Shown: positions 11,864-24,194 of the stretch, in pieces | How positions within the stretch are numbered: the first letter of the stretch is position 1 | How the letters are laid out: the number at the start of each line of letters is the position of its first letter | From: Branchiostoma floridae | Taxonomy: Eukaryota > Chordata > Leptocardii > Amphioxiformes > Branchiostomatidae | Direction of reading: 5' to 3' | DNA length: 64,000 bases | NCBI RefSeq assembly: GCF_000003815.2 | Contig: NC_049991.1 | Coordinates: 4,837,034-4,901,033, forward strand | Notes under the pieces: model-generated | Seen by the model: only the letters and a program-made list of their open reading frames with translations | The model's database searches: none | Told to the model about the DNA's origin: nothing | Translations under genes and position numbers: made by a program

Positions 11864-12360
11864 TTGTCAATCAGTTGCACAAACAACTGAATGACTTCTC
11901 GGAGGCTAAGCTGAGAGAGAAGGTGGAGGAGGTTAAGTATCAGGCGCTGGAGCAGGCAAGGATTCCACAGCCGATGTTTTCTGCTTCCCGTTTGATCTCT
12001 GCTCTAGCATACCTTGAGGAGAAGGTACAGGAGGTGGATCACCCCGAGCTACCAAAGTTCAGGGTTACACTGCACGACTCCCGAGGTTATGAGTATCCAC
12101 TTCTAGGGCAAATGGTTATGAAATCGCTGCGCCCAAAGGAGGTGAAGAGGTCTCTAAAACAATTTGCGGCTGTTTCCGAACAATTTCCTCGTTCGTTTTA
12201 CTCCACCACTTCATTCTCTAGGGCTAGAGCTTTTGACCAGGTATGTTGGAGGTGCACCCGGTGCGACGAGTTTGTGCATTTTCAAGCCGACTGTGCCCTG
12301 GGCAGAGGCGGGTCTGCTCGGGATAGAGGTCGGGGCCGTGGTCGCGGCAACACCTTTTGA
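11864..12360 (+). CDS. Gag-like zinc-knuckle protein with RG-repeat tail (exon or intact fragment)
   Basis: An undamaged frame ends at 12360. It follows a good splice acceptor (ttccctcccag, 11853-11863). No ATG opens the frame: the first in-frame ATG is inside at about 11977, so this is probably a downstream exon. The protein has a helical region (QLHKQLNDFSEAKLREKVEE), a globular middle, then the perfect zinc knuckle CTRCDEFVHFQADC (C-x2-C-x4-H-x4-C), and ends in RDRGRGRGRG. Knuckle plus arginine-glycine tail points to an RNA-binding nucleocapsid-like protein of a retroelement. No RT or integrase was found nearby, so the element type is open. Confidence 0.5.
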
Positions 12361-13839
12361 ACGGAAAACGCTTTTTTTAAGGCTTTTATTTGAAGGACCA
12401 GGGGGCGAGTTATTTTTTGGGGGGGCATGAGATCAGTATTTTTGTACAGGCTTAAAAGGTAGTTTGAACAGACTGTATTCTTACTGTGTTGTATTCATTT
12501 GGTAGACTTGTGCAGCTGTTACCCTTTCAGTGCGTTTGTTGTTAGCCGCTTAGATGTTTGTGATTTTCTACAATCACAGCCTGTCAGCCATCCCTTGACT
12601 CACATAAAATGTACTGATTTGTGCTAGAGAAAGGGTTGTTGTGTGGGAATGTATCAAGTATAGTCATGTCTTAATTACATATCCGTCACATCACTCGCAT
12701 TTAGGACAAGAAGTTGCTGGTGTTAATGACCGACGACTTCCACGTCATCCACACAAATCTGCAACCTCACACACTTTTAACATCAACTGCCATCTACATG
12801 GCCACAGCGATTATCAACGTTCTCGATGCAGATGCAATTTCTAGGAGCAAGGTACACAGCACAACAACACCGACAAAGGGCCGTGTGTAGGTGGCATTCA
12901 TCATGTGCTGGTCTGAATAGGGTAACTTAGATACAATGTAGCTGTTTAGCTGGGACTGCCACATTTTAGAAGAATAGAACAGTAGAACACATGCTCTAGA
13001 TCCTGCTCTAAATTTGGTTTTAGACATTATCATTTACAGATTTAAAACAATTCTCCTCTGTACAGCTGACGACAGGTCATGTTTCATTTCTAGGTGTTTT
13101 TTTGTTGTTGGTATTTTCTCTATAATTCTATGACGTACATAACTATGTGCCTAAGAAGCTGAGTGCTTCGTGTACGAAATATAGATACACATATATCTTG
13201 AGATTTACAAAACAACAGAATTTGAGAGGAGGAAATTAGGTATCAGATCTTCTATTGACTTAAGATTCTCAAAGCATTATTTCTCAAAACCTGTTCAGTC
13301 GATCGAAGTTATTTTGCAATAAGTCAATGTATGATTTGCAGACAAAACATCTAGCTTGTTGATGTATAATTGCATAAAAAAACGGCGGGACACAAAGAAC
13401 ACATCAGCTATACCACAACATGGTCCGAGAGGTGCCTTGTCCGATTTTCTTTGGACTCAAAAGTCCATGCTCTAACAGGGAAACCATGGACCAAGAATCT
13501 AAGTGTCTTCATAGCATACAACGTAGGGCTAAGAACCTTAGGAATTGAGCGAAAGAGCAATGCCCAAACAATATCAGCTTGCATTACTAGGAAAAAGATA
13601 AGTCTTCTCAGATAGGAGCCTTCTTTCTTTGCAAGGCTCTACATTTCGTGCTAGACAAGTGAGGGTGACTTTGACAACTTCTTTTTACATGAAAACCTCC
13701 TTTCCCACCTTCTCTGTTATCATACAGGAAGTTACGCCTTGGCAAAAAGTTAGACGCTATGTAAGACCAGATACAGATGCAAACATACTTGATTGAGCTG
13801 TTCTCATTATGCTAAGGCCGGGAGTATGCAAGCCATTCG
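12361..13839. other. Unassigned stretch
   Basis: No recognised frame, RNA gene or clear repeat. The open frame at 13370-13615 may belong to the decayed element that follows, but shows no diagnostic motif. Confidence 0.25.
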
Positions 13840-14440
13840 GAAAATACGCAAGAAAGATTTTTGTTCAATACATTCAAAGAGAACAACATCAGACTTTCCG
13901 TGTAGATATCGTTTGGGACCAGTACCTTGTACAGACCGGGACAAGCGTGCTGAGGTCATAGTCAACGGAGACGCGTGACAGAAACAAGTCCCATACCCAT
14001 GCAACAACTGACAGCAGTTCCTTCGATCAAGTGACAACGAAGTGACAAAAAGAGCTCATCTCGTATACCACACTGCTGAAATCTGCAGAAAGAAAGCTTG
14101 TAGTGCGATGCGATAGATCCGGATCCCTGCAACCACGAGGAGGCTCACAAATCACGGTGCATGTAGTTGATGCTTCTAACGAGGGCTTTCGAAGGATAAT
14201 TCGAAGTGGTTGAGATTGTCTGACTTCTTGATAATATAAATAACTTTGTCTGTGTCCTTTGATAGTCCAAAGTCTTATCATCTTCTTGGGAGGAGACTGA
14301 TAATTCTCGGCAAGCTTCAGACAGCCGTCTTGTTCCCACCAAAGATGGCAGACAAGTGAGGCTACGTGTCCCAACATGTTCATATGTTGTTCAATGAGGG
14401 ATGGCGCCGTCTCTACTGTTTTGGTATTCAAAAATTTGCA
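13840..14440 (+). pseudogene. Relic of an invertebrate repeat-borne protein with NHEEADTR-like motif
   Basis: Across shifting frames one reads ERFLFNTFKENNIRLSV, DIVWDQY, a QRRRV block (about 13960), a decayed PIPxNWQQFLR block (about 13995-14025), then CNHEEAH (about 14130), followed by a residual VVDASNEGF-like helix. I recognise the order 'VWD.Y..SLK..TR..RG...RRV...PGNWQ.FLR...NK.EL' then 'HEEADTR' from a multicopy predicted protein of cnidarians and other invertebrates. Its biochemical role is not known to me. Two or more frameshifts and several stops make this copy dead. A second partial copy is at 24195-24420. Confidence 0.5.
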
Positions 14441-14540
14441 TATGAAACAGTTTTCGGTAACAAGGTCCGATCTAGCTTCGCGTGGCGGAAACTTGCTTAG
14501 GTTGGGTAGGATGTGAGTTAAACGAATTACTCTAACGTGA

Positions 14541-16781
14541 ATGCATGCCGTGGCTAATAGGAATGGCTTCTCAGAGGCCTACAGTACATTTAGTAGCATA
14601 GGCTCAGACCATAGAGTAATCACTGCTAAGATAAAGTTGAGTCTGCGATCAAGCAAAGCTCCTTCAAGGGTGACATATGACTGGAACGTCCTAAGAGATG
14701 AGCACGTTCAGCAGTTGTACACGGTGGAGGTAAAAAACAGGTTCGCTGCGCTGCAAACAGACAGTGACACTGTAACAGAGGCATACGAGCACTTTATACA
14801 AGCCAACGACGAGGCTGCAAGGTCACTTCTCCCGAGAAAAAAGAGGATAAAGAAGAAAAGTTCTTCAGATGATGCTAGAGTGACTGCTGCTAGGAAAAAT
14901 GTCAGAACTATGTTCGATGAGTACCAAAAACTCCCAAACAACAAAAACTGTGAAAACCTGCAAAATGCTAAACGTAACCTCGAAGAAGCATACAAAGAAG
15001 TCACTGAGGAAGAACTAAACTTAATAATAGAACAAGTTGTTGAAGCAGAGGCAACGAATAGTCACAGTGATAGCTGGAAGCTGGTTAACAGTATCACAGG
15101 AAGGAAAAGTGTGAAAAGGAGTGTACTTAAGGGAACTAGTAAAGAGGACAGATTACAGAAATGGCAACAACATTTTAGCAAACTACTGGGTTTTGAACCA
15201 GTAGTAGATGGATCACCTGATGACGAAATCCCGCAAATCTATCAGAATCTTACCATTCGATCTGATCCATTCACTATGGAGGAATATGTTGCTGCAAAGA
15301 GTAAGAGTAAGCTGAAACTCGGAAAATCACCAGGTCCTGATGGAATCCCTCCAGAAGTCCTTAAACTGTGCGATCTTGACAATATCATACTGTCTTTCTC
15401 CAACAAGCTGTTTGAAGGCACAATACCTCAGCAATGGGCAACCGGTAACCTCGTACCTGTCCCTAAGTCTGGTGACTTAAGCGAATACACCAACTATAGG
15501 GGCATTATGCTCACCTCGGTAGCAGCAAAAATCACAAACAAAATGATTCTGAACAGAATTCAGCCGGAGATTGATAAACTCTTAAGACCTAACCAAAACG
15601 GTTTCTGGCAGATCTACATCCTCCCAAATCCTTGCACTACGAAGACTGATCGAAGGAGTGCTTAGCAGAAATCTACAGGCAATCATTATATCTATCGACT
15701 TCAGCAAAGCCTTCGATAGTATCCATAGGGGAAAAATGATGAAAATCTTAAAGGCTTATGGAATCCCGGAGGAACTTGTTAATGTAATCAGCAAACTGTA
15801 CGAGAACACCCGTGCCAAAGTTCTGTCACCGGACGGAGAAACTGAGCTCTTCAATATCACAGCAGGTGTATTGCAAGGGGACACTCTCGCGCCGTACCTT
15901 TTTGTCATAGTGCTTGATTACGTCATGAGACAAACACTTGGTGAGCAAGAGGTAGAGCTAGGATTCGAACTTGAACGCAGGAAAAGCAGTCGCTACCCCC
16001 CAGTTGTCGTCAGCGACTTAGACTTTGCTGATGATATTGCCCTTCTGGCGGAAAGATCAAACAAGCACAGGACATGCTCCTCCGTTTGGAAAACGAATCG
16101 GCAAAAGTTGGTCTACACCTTAATGCCAAGAAAACAAAACTGATGGCATACAATCAGGTACTTCCCATTGAAATCAGAACAAAGAGTGGAGACCTAGTGG
16201 AAGTGGTCACTAACTTTAAGTACCTAGGCTCCAACATGGAGAGCACAGAAAGGGACTTTGAAGTAAGGAAGGCACTAGCCTGGAACAGCTGTCATAAGCT
16301 GAGGACAATCTGGACATCTGGGCTGTCGCGAAAAATCAAACTGAAACTCTTCTTTGCAACTGTAGAATCCATCTTATTATATGGTAGTGAAACTTGGACA
16401 CTTACCAAATCTACAACGAAAAGACTTAATGGATGCTACACAAAAATGCTCCGAATGTGCTTAAATATCTCCTGGGAGCAGAAACTTACTAATGTGCAAG
16501 TATACCAAGATCTGCCATTAGTCACTGAGAAAATAAGGATGAGAAGGATGAAATTGGCAGCTCATTGCGTCAGGCACCCAGACATCGTTGCCTCAAAGTT
16601 TGTACTCTGGGAACCAACAAAGGGGAAAAGAAGCCGAGGGAGACCAAAGCTGACGTTCTTAGACAACCTGGAACATGACACCAACCTTACCGATGTGAAG
16701 AAAATCAAGTCCCTGATGGAGGATAGGGAGAGTTGGAGAGTTATCTCAAGCCTGGTTCGAGCGGGAGCTCGGCCAAAGTAA
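14541..16781 (+). pseudogene. RTE-clade LINE: end of endonuclease plus reverse transcriptase, two frameshifts
   Basis: Three overlapping frames give nearly the whole RT. Frame 1 (14541-15609) starts inside the apurinic-type endonuclease with its SDHR motif (SIGSDHRVITAKI), then the RT opening GKSPGPDGIPPEVLK and LVPVPKSGDLSEYTNYRGI. A frameshift near 15606-15611, inside 'NQNGFR.GRSTS', moves to frame 2 (15610-16061) with SIDFSKAFDSIHR, GVLQGDTLAPYLF and the catalytic LDFADDIALL. A second shift near 16061-16065 leads to frame 3, ending at 16779-16781, with VVTNFKYLGS, LLYGSETWTL and KRSRGRPKLTFLDN. 'YGSETWT' and the 'RGRP' end are typical of the RTE/BovB clade. The 5' part (most of EN) is missing, as in truncated insertions. 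With only two lesions, this is among the youngest LINE copies in the window. Confidence 0.9.
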
Positions 16782-16796
16782 AGTAAAAGTAAGTTC
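16777..16796 (+). repeat. RTE 3' tail (AGTAAA-type short repeat)
   Basis: Directly at the RTE stop codon the sequence becomes aaagtaaagtaaaagtaag. RTE elements end in short microsatellite-like tails rather than long poly(A), so this marks the 3' end of the insertion at about 16796. Confidence 0.6.
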
Positions 16797-16805
16797 TCAG
16801 AAACT

Positions 16806-17092
16806 GGTGATTCCGTCAGGGAAGGAGGTGCTACGTCGTGGTGCCGGTGGTCAACGCCAACCCAGGCTGGAGGATGGGCAGAGACCTCAGGTGGTGGTGC
16901 AGCTGACGCCGCCGCCGCCGGTTCAGGTCCAGCCAGACATCGACCAACAGCAAGCCCCATAAGATCAGGCAGGACAAGACGCTCGTCAGGAACCTCCTGC
17001 GCAGGGCCAACAGCAGGGACAGGGACAGCAAGACGAACAGGCTGTGGCTGCAGGACAAGCTCAGACGGTACGACATGAGTTTGTGTCTTAGG
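16806..17092 (+). pseudogene. Q/P-rich low-complexity protein fragment with one in-frame stop
   Basis: One frame reads VLRRGAGGQRQPRLEDGQRP, then a valine/proline run (LTPPPPVQVQPDIDQQQAP), TAA near 16959, then QDARQEPPAQGQQQGQGQQD and EQAVAAGQAQTVRHE before a stop. The GC content is well above the neighbourhood. Glutamine/glycine-rich spacers like this occur in gag-type proteins of retroelements. It may belong to the same class as the zinc-knuckle frame at 11864-12360, but no shared motif proves this. The RTE ends just to its left. Confidence 0.35.
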
Positions 17093-19849
17093 TGTTACAT
17101 TCGTTTTAATAAGTGTTCCTTTTTCGTGTTCTCTGCATATTGTGACACGTAAGTCGACTGGTCGGTTGTTTTTGCTGTGCCCTTGACGGCAATCCTTCCG
17201 ACCGGGAGGGATTACAATTACCGGAGACAACAGAACTTAAGTAGACAATTAGTAGGTCATCAACGTCAATATTTCACTAGTCTCCCAATTGCACCCATTA
17301 CTGTCAACTGGACGTTTTTTTTCGTGACTATAAAAAGACAATTTTTTAACTTTCTTCGGGTTGGCGGATTAGAGAGATTTAAATGTGAATATATCTATAA
17401 CACATAAATTTCCCTACTTTTGAGCAGAATCGCAAAGCATCATGGATCACCAGGATTTTAAATGTAAACTATTTTACCAACAGGTGCCAAGTGTCTCCAA
17501 CCATTAGCAAATCAGAGACTTTTTCCCTTAATACATTTGTCCACTGATCATAATTATATTTTTACTCAATCTCTTACACTCCAATTTCGTAATGTTGTTA
17601 TTAAAGCATAGCAGTTTTTTTTTAAGTTCATGCCACCTGAAACTCAACAAGATATAAAGTCTGAAACTGCTTATTGTATAACTCAAATACTTTCTCTTTT
17701 TTTGTCCTTTTGTGTAACGCGCTTTAAATTCCCTTTATGCCATATGTTTAGTCATACACATCATATAAGGTCACCTGTTTTGTGTCAATACTCTGTTGAT
17801 ATATTATATCCATGCCTATGTTGTGTTTTATATATGTCTACCACGTCTGCCAGGTACCTATCACAAGAACACTACGTGGCGGGATGTGCCGGAACAATTG
17901 GGATGTGCACGAAACACCATCACGCTATCTGTGGTACCCTTTCAGGAAAGTGTACGGAAAAAAGGAGTTTTTACATGGGCGGCTGCCCTGGGAATGAACA
18001 CCCACAGCATGGGTCAGCTTCTGGGCCAGCTAAGCCGGAAGGGTTTCTGAACAGGGTTCACTGCAATGTACATTTGAAGCTTTAGCCACTATTCCAAAGA
18101 CATTATTTCTAATATTGATGTCATGAAGTACTTCCTGTATAATACAAATGCTTCATGATGGATTATAATTTTCGCAGGGGGAAGATGAGATGGGTGGAGA
18201 CAGTATAAGAAAAGCAAAGAGGTTGTGGATAAGCGAGGTTGAAGATACAAACACCCGCAGATTGGGTTTTGCATCACCGTCCACAACATACGAGTGATTA
18301 ACATTTTGCGCAAAGCTGTCCTGAATCCTGATCAACCACTTGATAGAAAACAAGCAACCTGGACAAAGGACGTCAAGATTATTGTTGGCATATCGGTCAG
18401 CGTAATAAAGTTATACTTAAATGTACTCATCCAGTTATCTTTCACTTAAAAGTTTTCATTCTTTTTGTACCAACGTTAGATTTACTACTAGTTTTACTTA
18501 AACTTAAACTTGCGTACTGAAACTTCAATCTTGACAGCATCTCCTACCAAGTTTTTCCCCATAAATCCATTGTTTTGTGAAACGTAATTACAAATGATTT
18601 TATAAAACAAACGATTGTCTTGAGATAACTATTGACTTGGTACATGTTCATGAAATTGTTGCAGCCTTTATATGCTGGCTTCAGGGCCTGATTTGTCTTA
18701 TTTAGTGTTGTTTTAGCGTTATTTGTTTAATACGTGTCTATCATTCAGCAACTCCTGTCCCTTTGTCGCAACTCTTTCTTCCTCCTCTGTCCATGGCCCA
18801 CCATTATTATATTTTGCTAAAAAGCTAATGATACCAAAACCTATTATTTTAACTGTTACTAAGATGCCGTACATATAATTCTGAAACTACACAATTAATG
18901 CAATGTCCACTTCATCTAAGGCCAATCAAAAATGTAGGTTTAAATATCAGACACAAATGTAATACGAAATATTTATATGGTGCCAGGATAATGTAAATGA
19001 AGCTCATATATAGCACTTTCCTTGATCTCCTGGCATTGCCTTCTGAACTTGTATTGATCGCTGTCTCTGTGGTTAAAGCTGGTATTGCAGGCTTCCTTCT
19101 CAACTGCACCCCTTAGATCTACAAAGATGGTCTGCTAAATTACACAATCATGCATACAACAAAGTAGGGTAAGCTACCACAAGAGTACAAAGACATGTGA
19201 GACTTTTTCGTCTTTGCTTTATATTTACTATAAGCATAATATAGAATAGTGATTAGAAAGATAGGGAAGAGGGCAGCTATGTTTTCCTTTGAAACTTTGG
19301 CCGGCGAAAAGAAGGATATAAATTGGTTAAAATCGCATTATCAAATCAAGTTAGATAATCCATCCAGTTTTCATTTGCTTGAATTTCATATCTTCTTCTG
19401 GTCTGATATTCTTTTTCCCCCCCAAATATTTATAACTTTGCTTGTTTCTACTTTTTTTACCAACACGGAATGAGCACTTCTTTAGAGTCACCTCTGATGC
19501 ATCTCCGTCTCCTTATAGCCATATGTCTTTAAAATAGGTCTGTTTTTTTTTTTTGGGTCATGACAATGTAATACTTAGTGATCACCGTGTCACTGGCATG
19601 AACCAGCTTTGATTTTTTTTCACTGCTTTGACTTGTTATTCAGATGTTCTAAACGTGAGGTCTCGAGTGAACAGTTGAGTGCTTGCTAGGAAGCAAAAAC
19701 AGTGTAGAATGAAACCACTAGTAATATGTAGACTTACAGCGCACAATACACATGTAATTAACGCCTGAGATACATGCAGCTCTCAAGAAGTCGAAAAATA
19801 CAAAGATTATTGATTAATCAACAGATTTCAAGTTGTATCCTAAACAGCA
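17093..19849. other. Long unassigned stretch with one shared repeat segment
   Basis: No gene recognised. The segment 17940-18060 reads FTWAAALGMNTHSMGQLLGQ and LSRKGF in one frame and is clearly related to 24460-24545 (AALAMNVRSMG, LLGQLSRGGF). Both are remnants of one repeated coding sequence of unknown type. The rest is A/T-rich with no structure I could identify. Confidence 0.35.
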
Positions 19850-20345
19850 ACAATTGCCTGCTATCTACAAAGCCATGATACCAAAAACAGACATCCTGTT
19901 TGTCTTGTCATTTCAAGTATACAATTACTTATAAAATTGCCCATTTCTTGTCACAATTATTGGATCTCCTATAGAAAAAAACACTGACTTTGTAAGCAAA
20001 ATTAAGGATATCCGTGTTGAAGATGATGAGATTAGCACTTATTTTGATGTACATTCTCTCTTCACATGTTATTTTGATGTACATTCTCTCTTCACATGTA
20101 CACCAATTGCAACCAAGTAGTGCGGGAAGTTAAATGTAAAGAAGTAGTAAATAGAGCACATCTAAACTGAGTAGATTAGATCTGGTTACTATTTGAACAT
20201 TGTCTTGAGTTTACTTGTGTCTACTATAGCAGGAAGTTCTACAAATAGCTACATGGTTGTGCCATGGGTCTTTACCCATCGCCACTAACATAGACATGTA
20301 TGCATAGAGAGATTTGAATATACGTGGATGACACATTTAACCATA
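19850..20345 (+). pseudogene. Penelope-like element reverse transcriptase relic
   Basis: The reading LPAIYKAMIPKTDIL (about 19855), then DFVSKIKDIRVEDDEISTYF and DVHSLFT, then LLFEHCLEFTCVYYSRKFYK, stop, LHGCAMG, and finally YVDDTFN (20321) follows the block order of Penelope-like RTs: 'TPIRPIVS', 'FDV.SLFT..P', 'F.F....Y.Q..G.AMGSP.SP', '(Y)VDDTF'. The SLFT block is locally duplicated (20039-20099). The segment between the GCAMG block and YVDDT is shortened, so part is deleted. Stops and deletions make it inactive. The catalytic VDD is preserved. Confidence 0.7.
20038..20099. repeat. Tandem duplication of 30 bp inside the Penelope-like relic
   Basis: The segment attttgatgtacattctctc plus the following ttcacatgtt occurs twice in direct succession, duplicating the catalytic 'FDVHSLFT' block. 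It is a secondary event after the element lost function. Confidence 0.85.
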
Positions 20346-20489
20346 AGCCAACTATTAAGCACATTTTTTAAATAATGAATTTGTTTCATCAAAAAGAATA
20401 TGCTTTATATACCCGCAGGTACAAGTACCAATTTTTGAGAGAACGATCGAGGTCGCTACAGTGAATGATGCCGGAAAGGGTCACTACAG

Positions 20490-20648
20490 ATGGCAACAAA
20501 AAAAGTCATTTCATGGGAGGACAAGTTACGAGTTTATGCTATTTACGAAGCAGGAATGACTACCCTAAAGATTGGTGCGCTTACCACTAATGTTCCGTAC
20601 GTTAATGTAGAAGAAAGATGTGTATTGTTTTTATCATGGTTTCTTTAA
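20490..20648 (+). pseudogene. Short helix-turn-helix-like frame, possible transposase N-terminus
   Basis: A 52-codon frame starts with ATG at 20490 and ends with TAA at 20646-20648. Its start, MATKKVISWEDKLRVYAIYE and AGMTTLKIGAL, looks like the DNA-binding N-terminus of a pogo/Tc1-type transposase: basic start, 'K....Y..G.....IG' turn. After about 35 residues the similarity ends. No DDE domain follows. It could also be a chance frame. Confidence 0.3.
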
Positions 20649-21726
20649 AAAGAAAGGAAAGAATGTGGGCTCCCGATGCAAAACTCCATAGATTGTAATG
20701 GCGGCTGATATGTGACTTGAAATGGCAAGCAAACATTTATTCTAATATTGTGAGCCGCCACTTACATTTTTCTACAAATTAAGAACAGGGAGTAATGGTT
20801 TTGTACCGACGTTGCAACGTCACTCTTAAGTTCGTCCAGCAGTTCTGGAAGAGAGTATGGATGAGAGAGTAGTGAAGGCGTAGGAATTGGAACGTTTTGT
20901 GAACGGTGCGAAATATTATTATTGTTGCAATCAACTACTGTTGTAATCTAGCTAAACAAGGAAAGAAATGACGTTGGACCCAAGTATGGTCCCCAGAGGA
21001 AGAAGATGTCCAAACTTTGCCCCGAGGCATACAGGACGACAGAAGTAACATGGTCTTACGTGTATTCTTACCGTTGGATTTTTGACCCATCTTGCACCAT
21101 TATGCAAAGAAGAAACTAGAAAAAAATATATACAATCATTGTCTTTTCCCGGGAGAAATATGCTAGCCTTACGACTCACATAAAGGTGGTTTCTTTCCGC
21201 ACTCTGTGACAGGATTATGTTTTTTTCTACGGTCCCGCTCCTCCAAAATGCTAAACTTTATCGAAATAGGGTCCCTAAACTAAAGATTCTACAAAAAGGA
21301 ATCCTAACCATGTGTTCCTGGATGCTCAAGAAAGTTGTAGGATACAAAAGCAAACTCAATTGGCCTAGTAATGAAATATAATGTCATAATACACCGGACG
21401 CAAAAGTAGTACTGTCCCAAAGTAACATCGTATCTTAGTGACGTGATGCCATTTTGGCACTTCAACATGATAAGCCGCATTTTCCATGTGAATAACACAA
21501 ATGCAGCACCCATGGAAAGGAGTGACCTCCCAAATCCCCTACCTATGTTGTTTCAAGTTGTAGTATATATACACCAAGAGAAGAGATTTCCATAGTTAGG
21601 AGTATAGCGTGAATAAAGAACCACATTATGGAAGGGAGGGGATGGGTGGTATGCGTCGGGGACGGGAAAAAGAAAAATACTGTTTATTAAAGGAGACATA
21701 TCATTTTTTTTACAACTGATTGGATT
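20649..21726. other. Unassigned stretch
   Basis: No recognised frame or repeat. The part at 20990-21040 is open on the plus strand for a short distance without motif. Confidence 0.2.
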
Positions 21727-21882
21727 ATTTCAATGTCATTAGCGTCAGGCACTGGGAAGGGGGGTTTGCGTCTACATAAACCCATTGTCCAGCTTGAAAG
21801 GCATATTTCAATGTCATTAGCGTCAGGCACTGGGAAGGGGGTTTGCGTCTACATAAACCCATTGTCCAGCTTGAAAGGCATA
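21727..21882. repeat. Two-copy tandem repeat, 78-bp unit
   Basis: The unit starting atttcaatgtcattagcgtc occurs at 21727-21804 and again at 21805-21882. The copies differ by one G in a G-run. Near identity indicates a recent local duplication. Confidence 0.9.
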
Positions 21883-24194
21883 ATGTCAATGACCTTCAAC
21901 ACATATCTCTTAAGATCGAGAGCCTTTGAGATCCATGGAGGAAGCAGATGCGCAGATGTTCGGTAACTCCTTCTTAGGACCAAGAGGAATCTTCGATTGG
22001 AGAGGAGATCCCACAGGCAGCAAATTATATGCTAATACTTGTTTGTTCCGTCGTGCGTTCGTTTAGAGCAATAATATTTTAGGCCGTCCCGGATAAAAAC
22101 TGTGACGATTTGACAAACGCTAAAACAGCTGCTTCTTAATTTGCGTAATCACAGAGCAATGATGGGTTAAAGTTCCACACAAGAATGGTGATTATTTCTG
22201 TACAACTTGCAGACCGTTGTTTATTAGAAATTAACTGAACTGAAACTAATTAGACTAATGTGCATGAAATACAAATACTTTTCTTTAAAACTTTGGCATC
22301 CTGTTGCATAATTTCGTATTGTCAAACGGAAAGAGCATTATGACAGGGAGAAAGTATGTAGGAGATAACTGTTTTAAAGACTTTAAGCTTATTCCGAAAT
22401 TTGTTGTGCTATGCTTTAATAGCATGAGTCACCAAACCTAATAAACACATCACCAGAAATGTTGAGCTAGGTGGACGTATGTTAGCTCGTGTCTTCTACC
22501 ATGACCAAACTGATATAAAGAAGTGCCTTATGATCAAAGATAGAAGCAGTACTCACAAGTCTACAGTATCCACGACCAACCGGACAAAAAAGTCGACGTA
22601 AAAATTTAGAGACACAAGTGCTCATTAATTTATGTAAAATACCAGAAGCTACCATTCAAAAGATAAAGTCTTAGCGTGCCCAAGGGCTAGAAAGGGGCAA
22701 CATTGACGAAAATACAAAACCTTGTCCCACTATTGTGAGATTTGTTTGCTTTTATGACAGGAAAAAAGGCCATTCTTTAAAATTTCTTAGTGCTCCCAGT
22801 GTCAGATTAGGGAGGTGAGGAGACTTGCGTGAATCTGGCAGCACAAAATTCTTAACCACCAAAGTACCAGTCCTTATAGCCAGACGTCATTAAAAACAAT
22901 GGCTTAATGATAAAGACTGCCAATTACTAGAATGTTAAGTTTGTAGGGCGAAACATGAGCCTAAAATACGCTCAATGCAAGAAGAGGAGTGTTCCCGACA
23001 ACACCAAGGAGATGAAAAAGAGCCGTGCTGATTAGAATAAGCCTTCTGCTCCCCTGCAAATATCGCTGAATGCCAACTGTGTCCAGATTTTCGAGTGCGT
23101 TTGTCATACTGACGAGTTCGTCGCCTTCTGCCTGATATCACGTAACCAGTTTTCCCGCGCGTGACACTTCGAGGCTAACCATAGTCTGAAATGGAGGTAT
23201 CACGTTACATATTTTCCCGCCAGGGACAATAAAGAGTCATCACTCTCTGAAATGATGTTTCCAGCTTTCCAGCGCCCGGGGCTTAACATAAATACCGTCA
23301 TCAAGGCCTTTCAATGCCGAAAGAAGTAAACATTATGTACATTGACGTCTTGTTCTGAACTAGATCAGGCAGAGGGAAAAGAACAATGTCGAAATTTGTA
23401 TCTGCTTTGTGGAACCCTTTGTGTACAAAACATAAATGCTCCTTGTAAGATTTCAAAAGGGCTAGGCCGTCGATACCATTAAATCCCCTGCCATGAAGCA
23501 AACGGTGGCGACAAGGGCAAGAAGAAAAATACACGATGCACTCCCGAACAGCACCAGTGGATGGAAAGGCATAAAGGCCCCGGAGAATAGGTGCTAACAC
23601 CTTCACAGCAGCTATACCCGTCGTGTATGACTGCCGAGACGATCCACCCGGATACAAGAAGGCTGGTGAAGGATTGTTATAGTATGTCACATTCTTATAC
23701 GTTTCGCTTTACACACACACACACATAATTACGCACACAGACACATGTCCACTCACATATTTACATACATGATAACTCAGACATAAATTTCTGAAAATTA
23801 TTTCTGTCACAAGCTATAGTCATGATTCTTTTAAAGTAGATAGCTCTTACTAGTCGCAAAGAATTGGCGTCGGCTTGGGTCCCCTGTTTTGTTTGAGAAA
23901 TTGAAGGGTAGGACTCCAGAAATATTTGACTGTAGAACATGAAGAGAGTGAGATTAACTTTAATTGGAAACTTTGCAAATAAAGACATCATCTGCAAAAT
24001 TGGTGTACGCTGAAAATCATATATACATATATGTATCATATATACCTTTTGGCTGGAAAGACTCGAACCGTTTGTCTTTTGTTGTCACCAATGATCATAA
24101 AAAATATCGTAATGTTAGTCCAACGTTAAAGTTTGCGGCAACGGTGTGGTGGGGACTAAGGTTAGCCTCTACCAAAGAGTCCAAGATCAGACTT
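21883..24194. other. Long unassigned stretch
   Basis: No gene, RNA or clear element. A short (AC)n tract lies at 23708-23730. Open frames such as 23301-23690 (-) have no recognisable motif. Confidence 0.25.

Noticed and set aside
16562-17230. 222-codon open frame on the minus strand
   Set aside because: It overlaps the RTE LINE in antisense and the Q/P-rich segment. Its composition (Pro/Ala runs) is the mirror of the plus-strand frame and it shows no motif of its own.
23708-23760. Microsatellite (AC)n as a regulatory element
   Set aside because: Short and imperfect dinucleotide tract with nothing pointing to a function.
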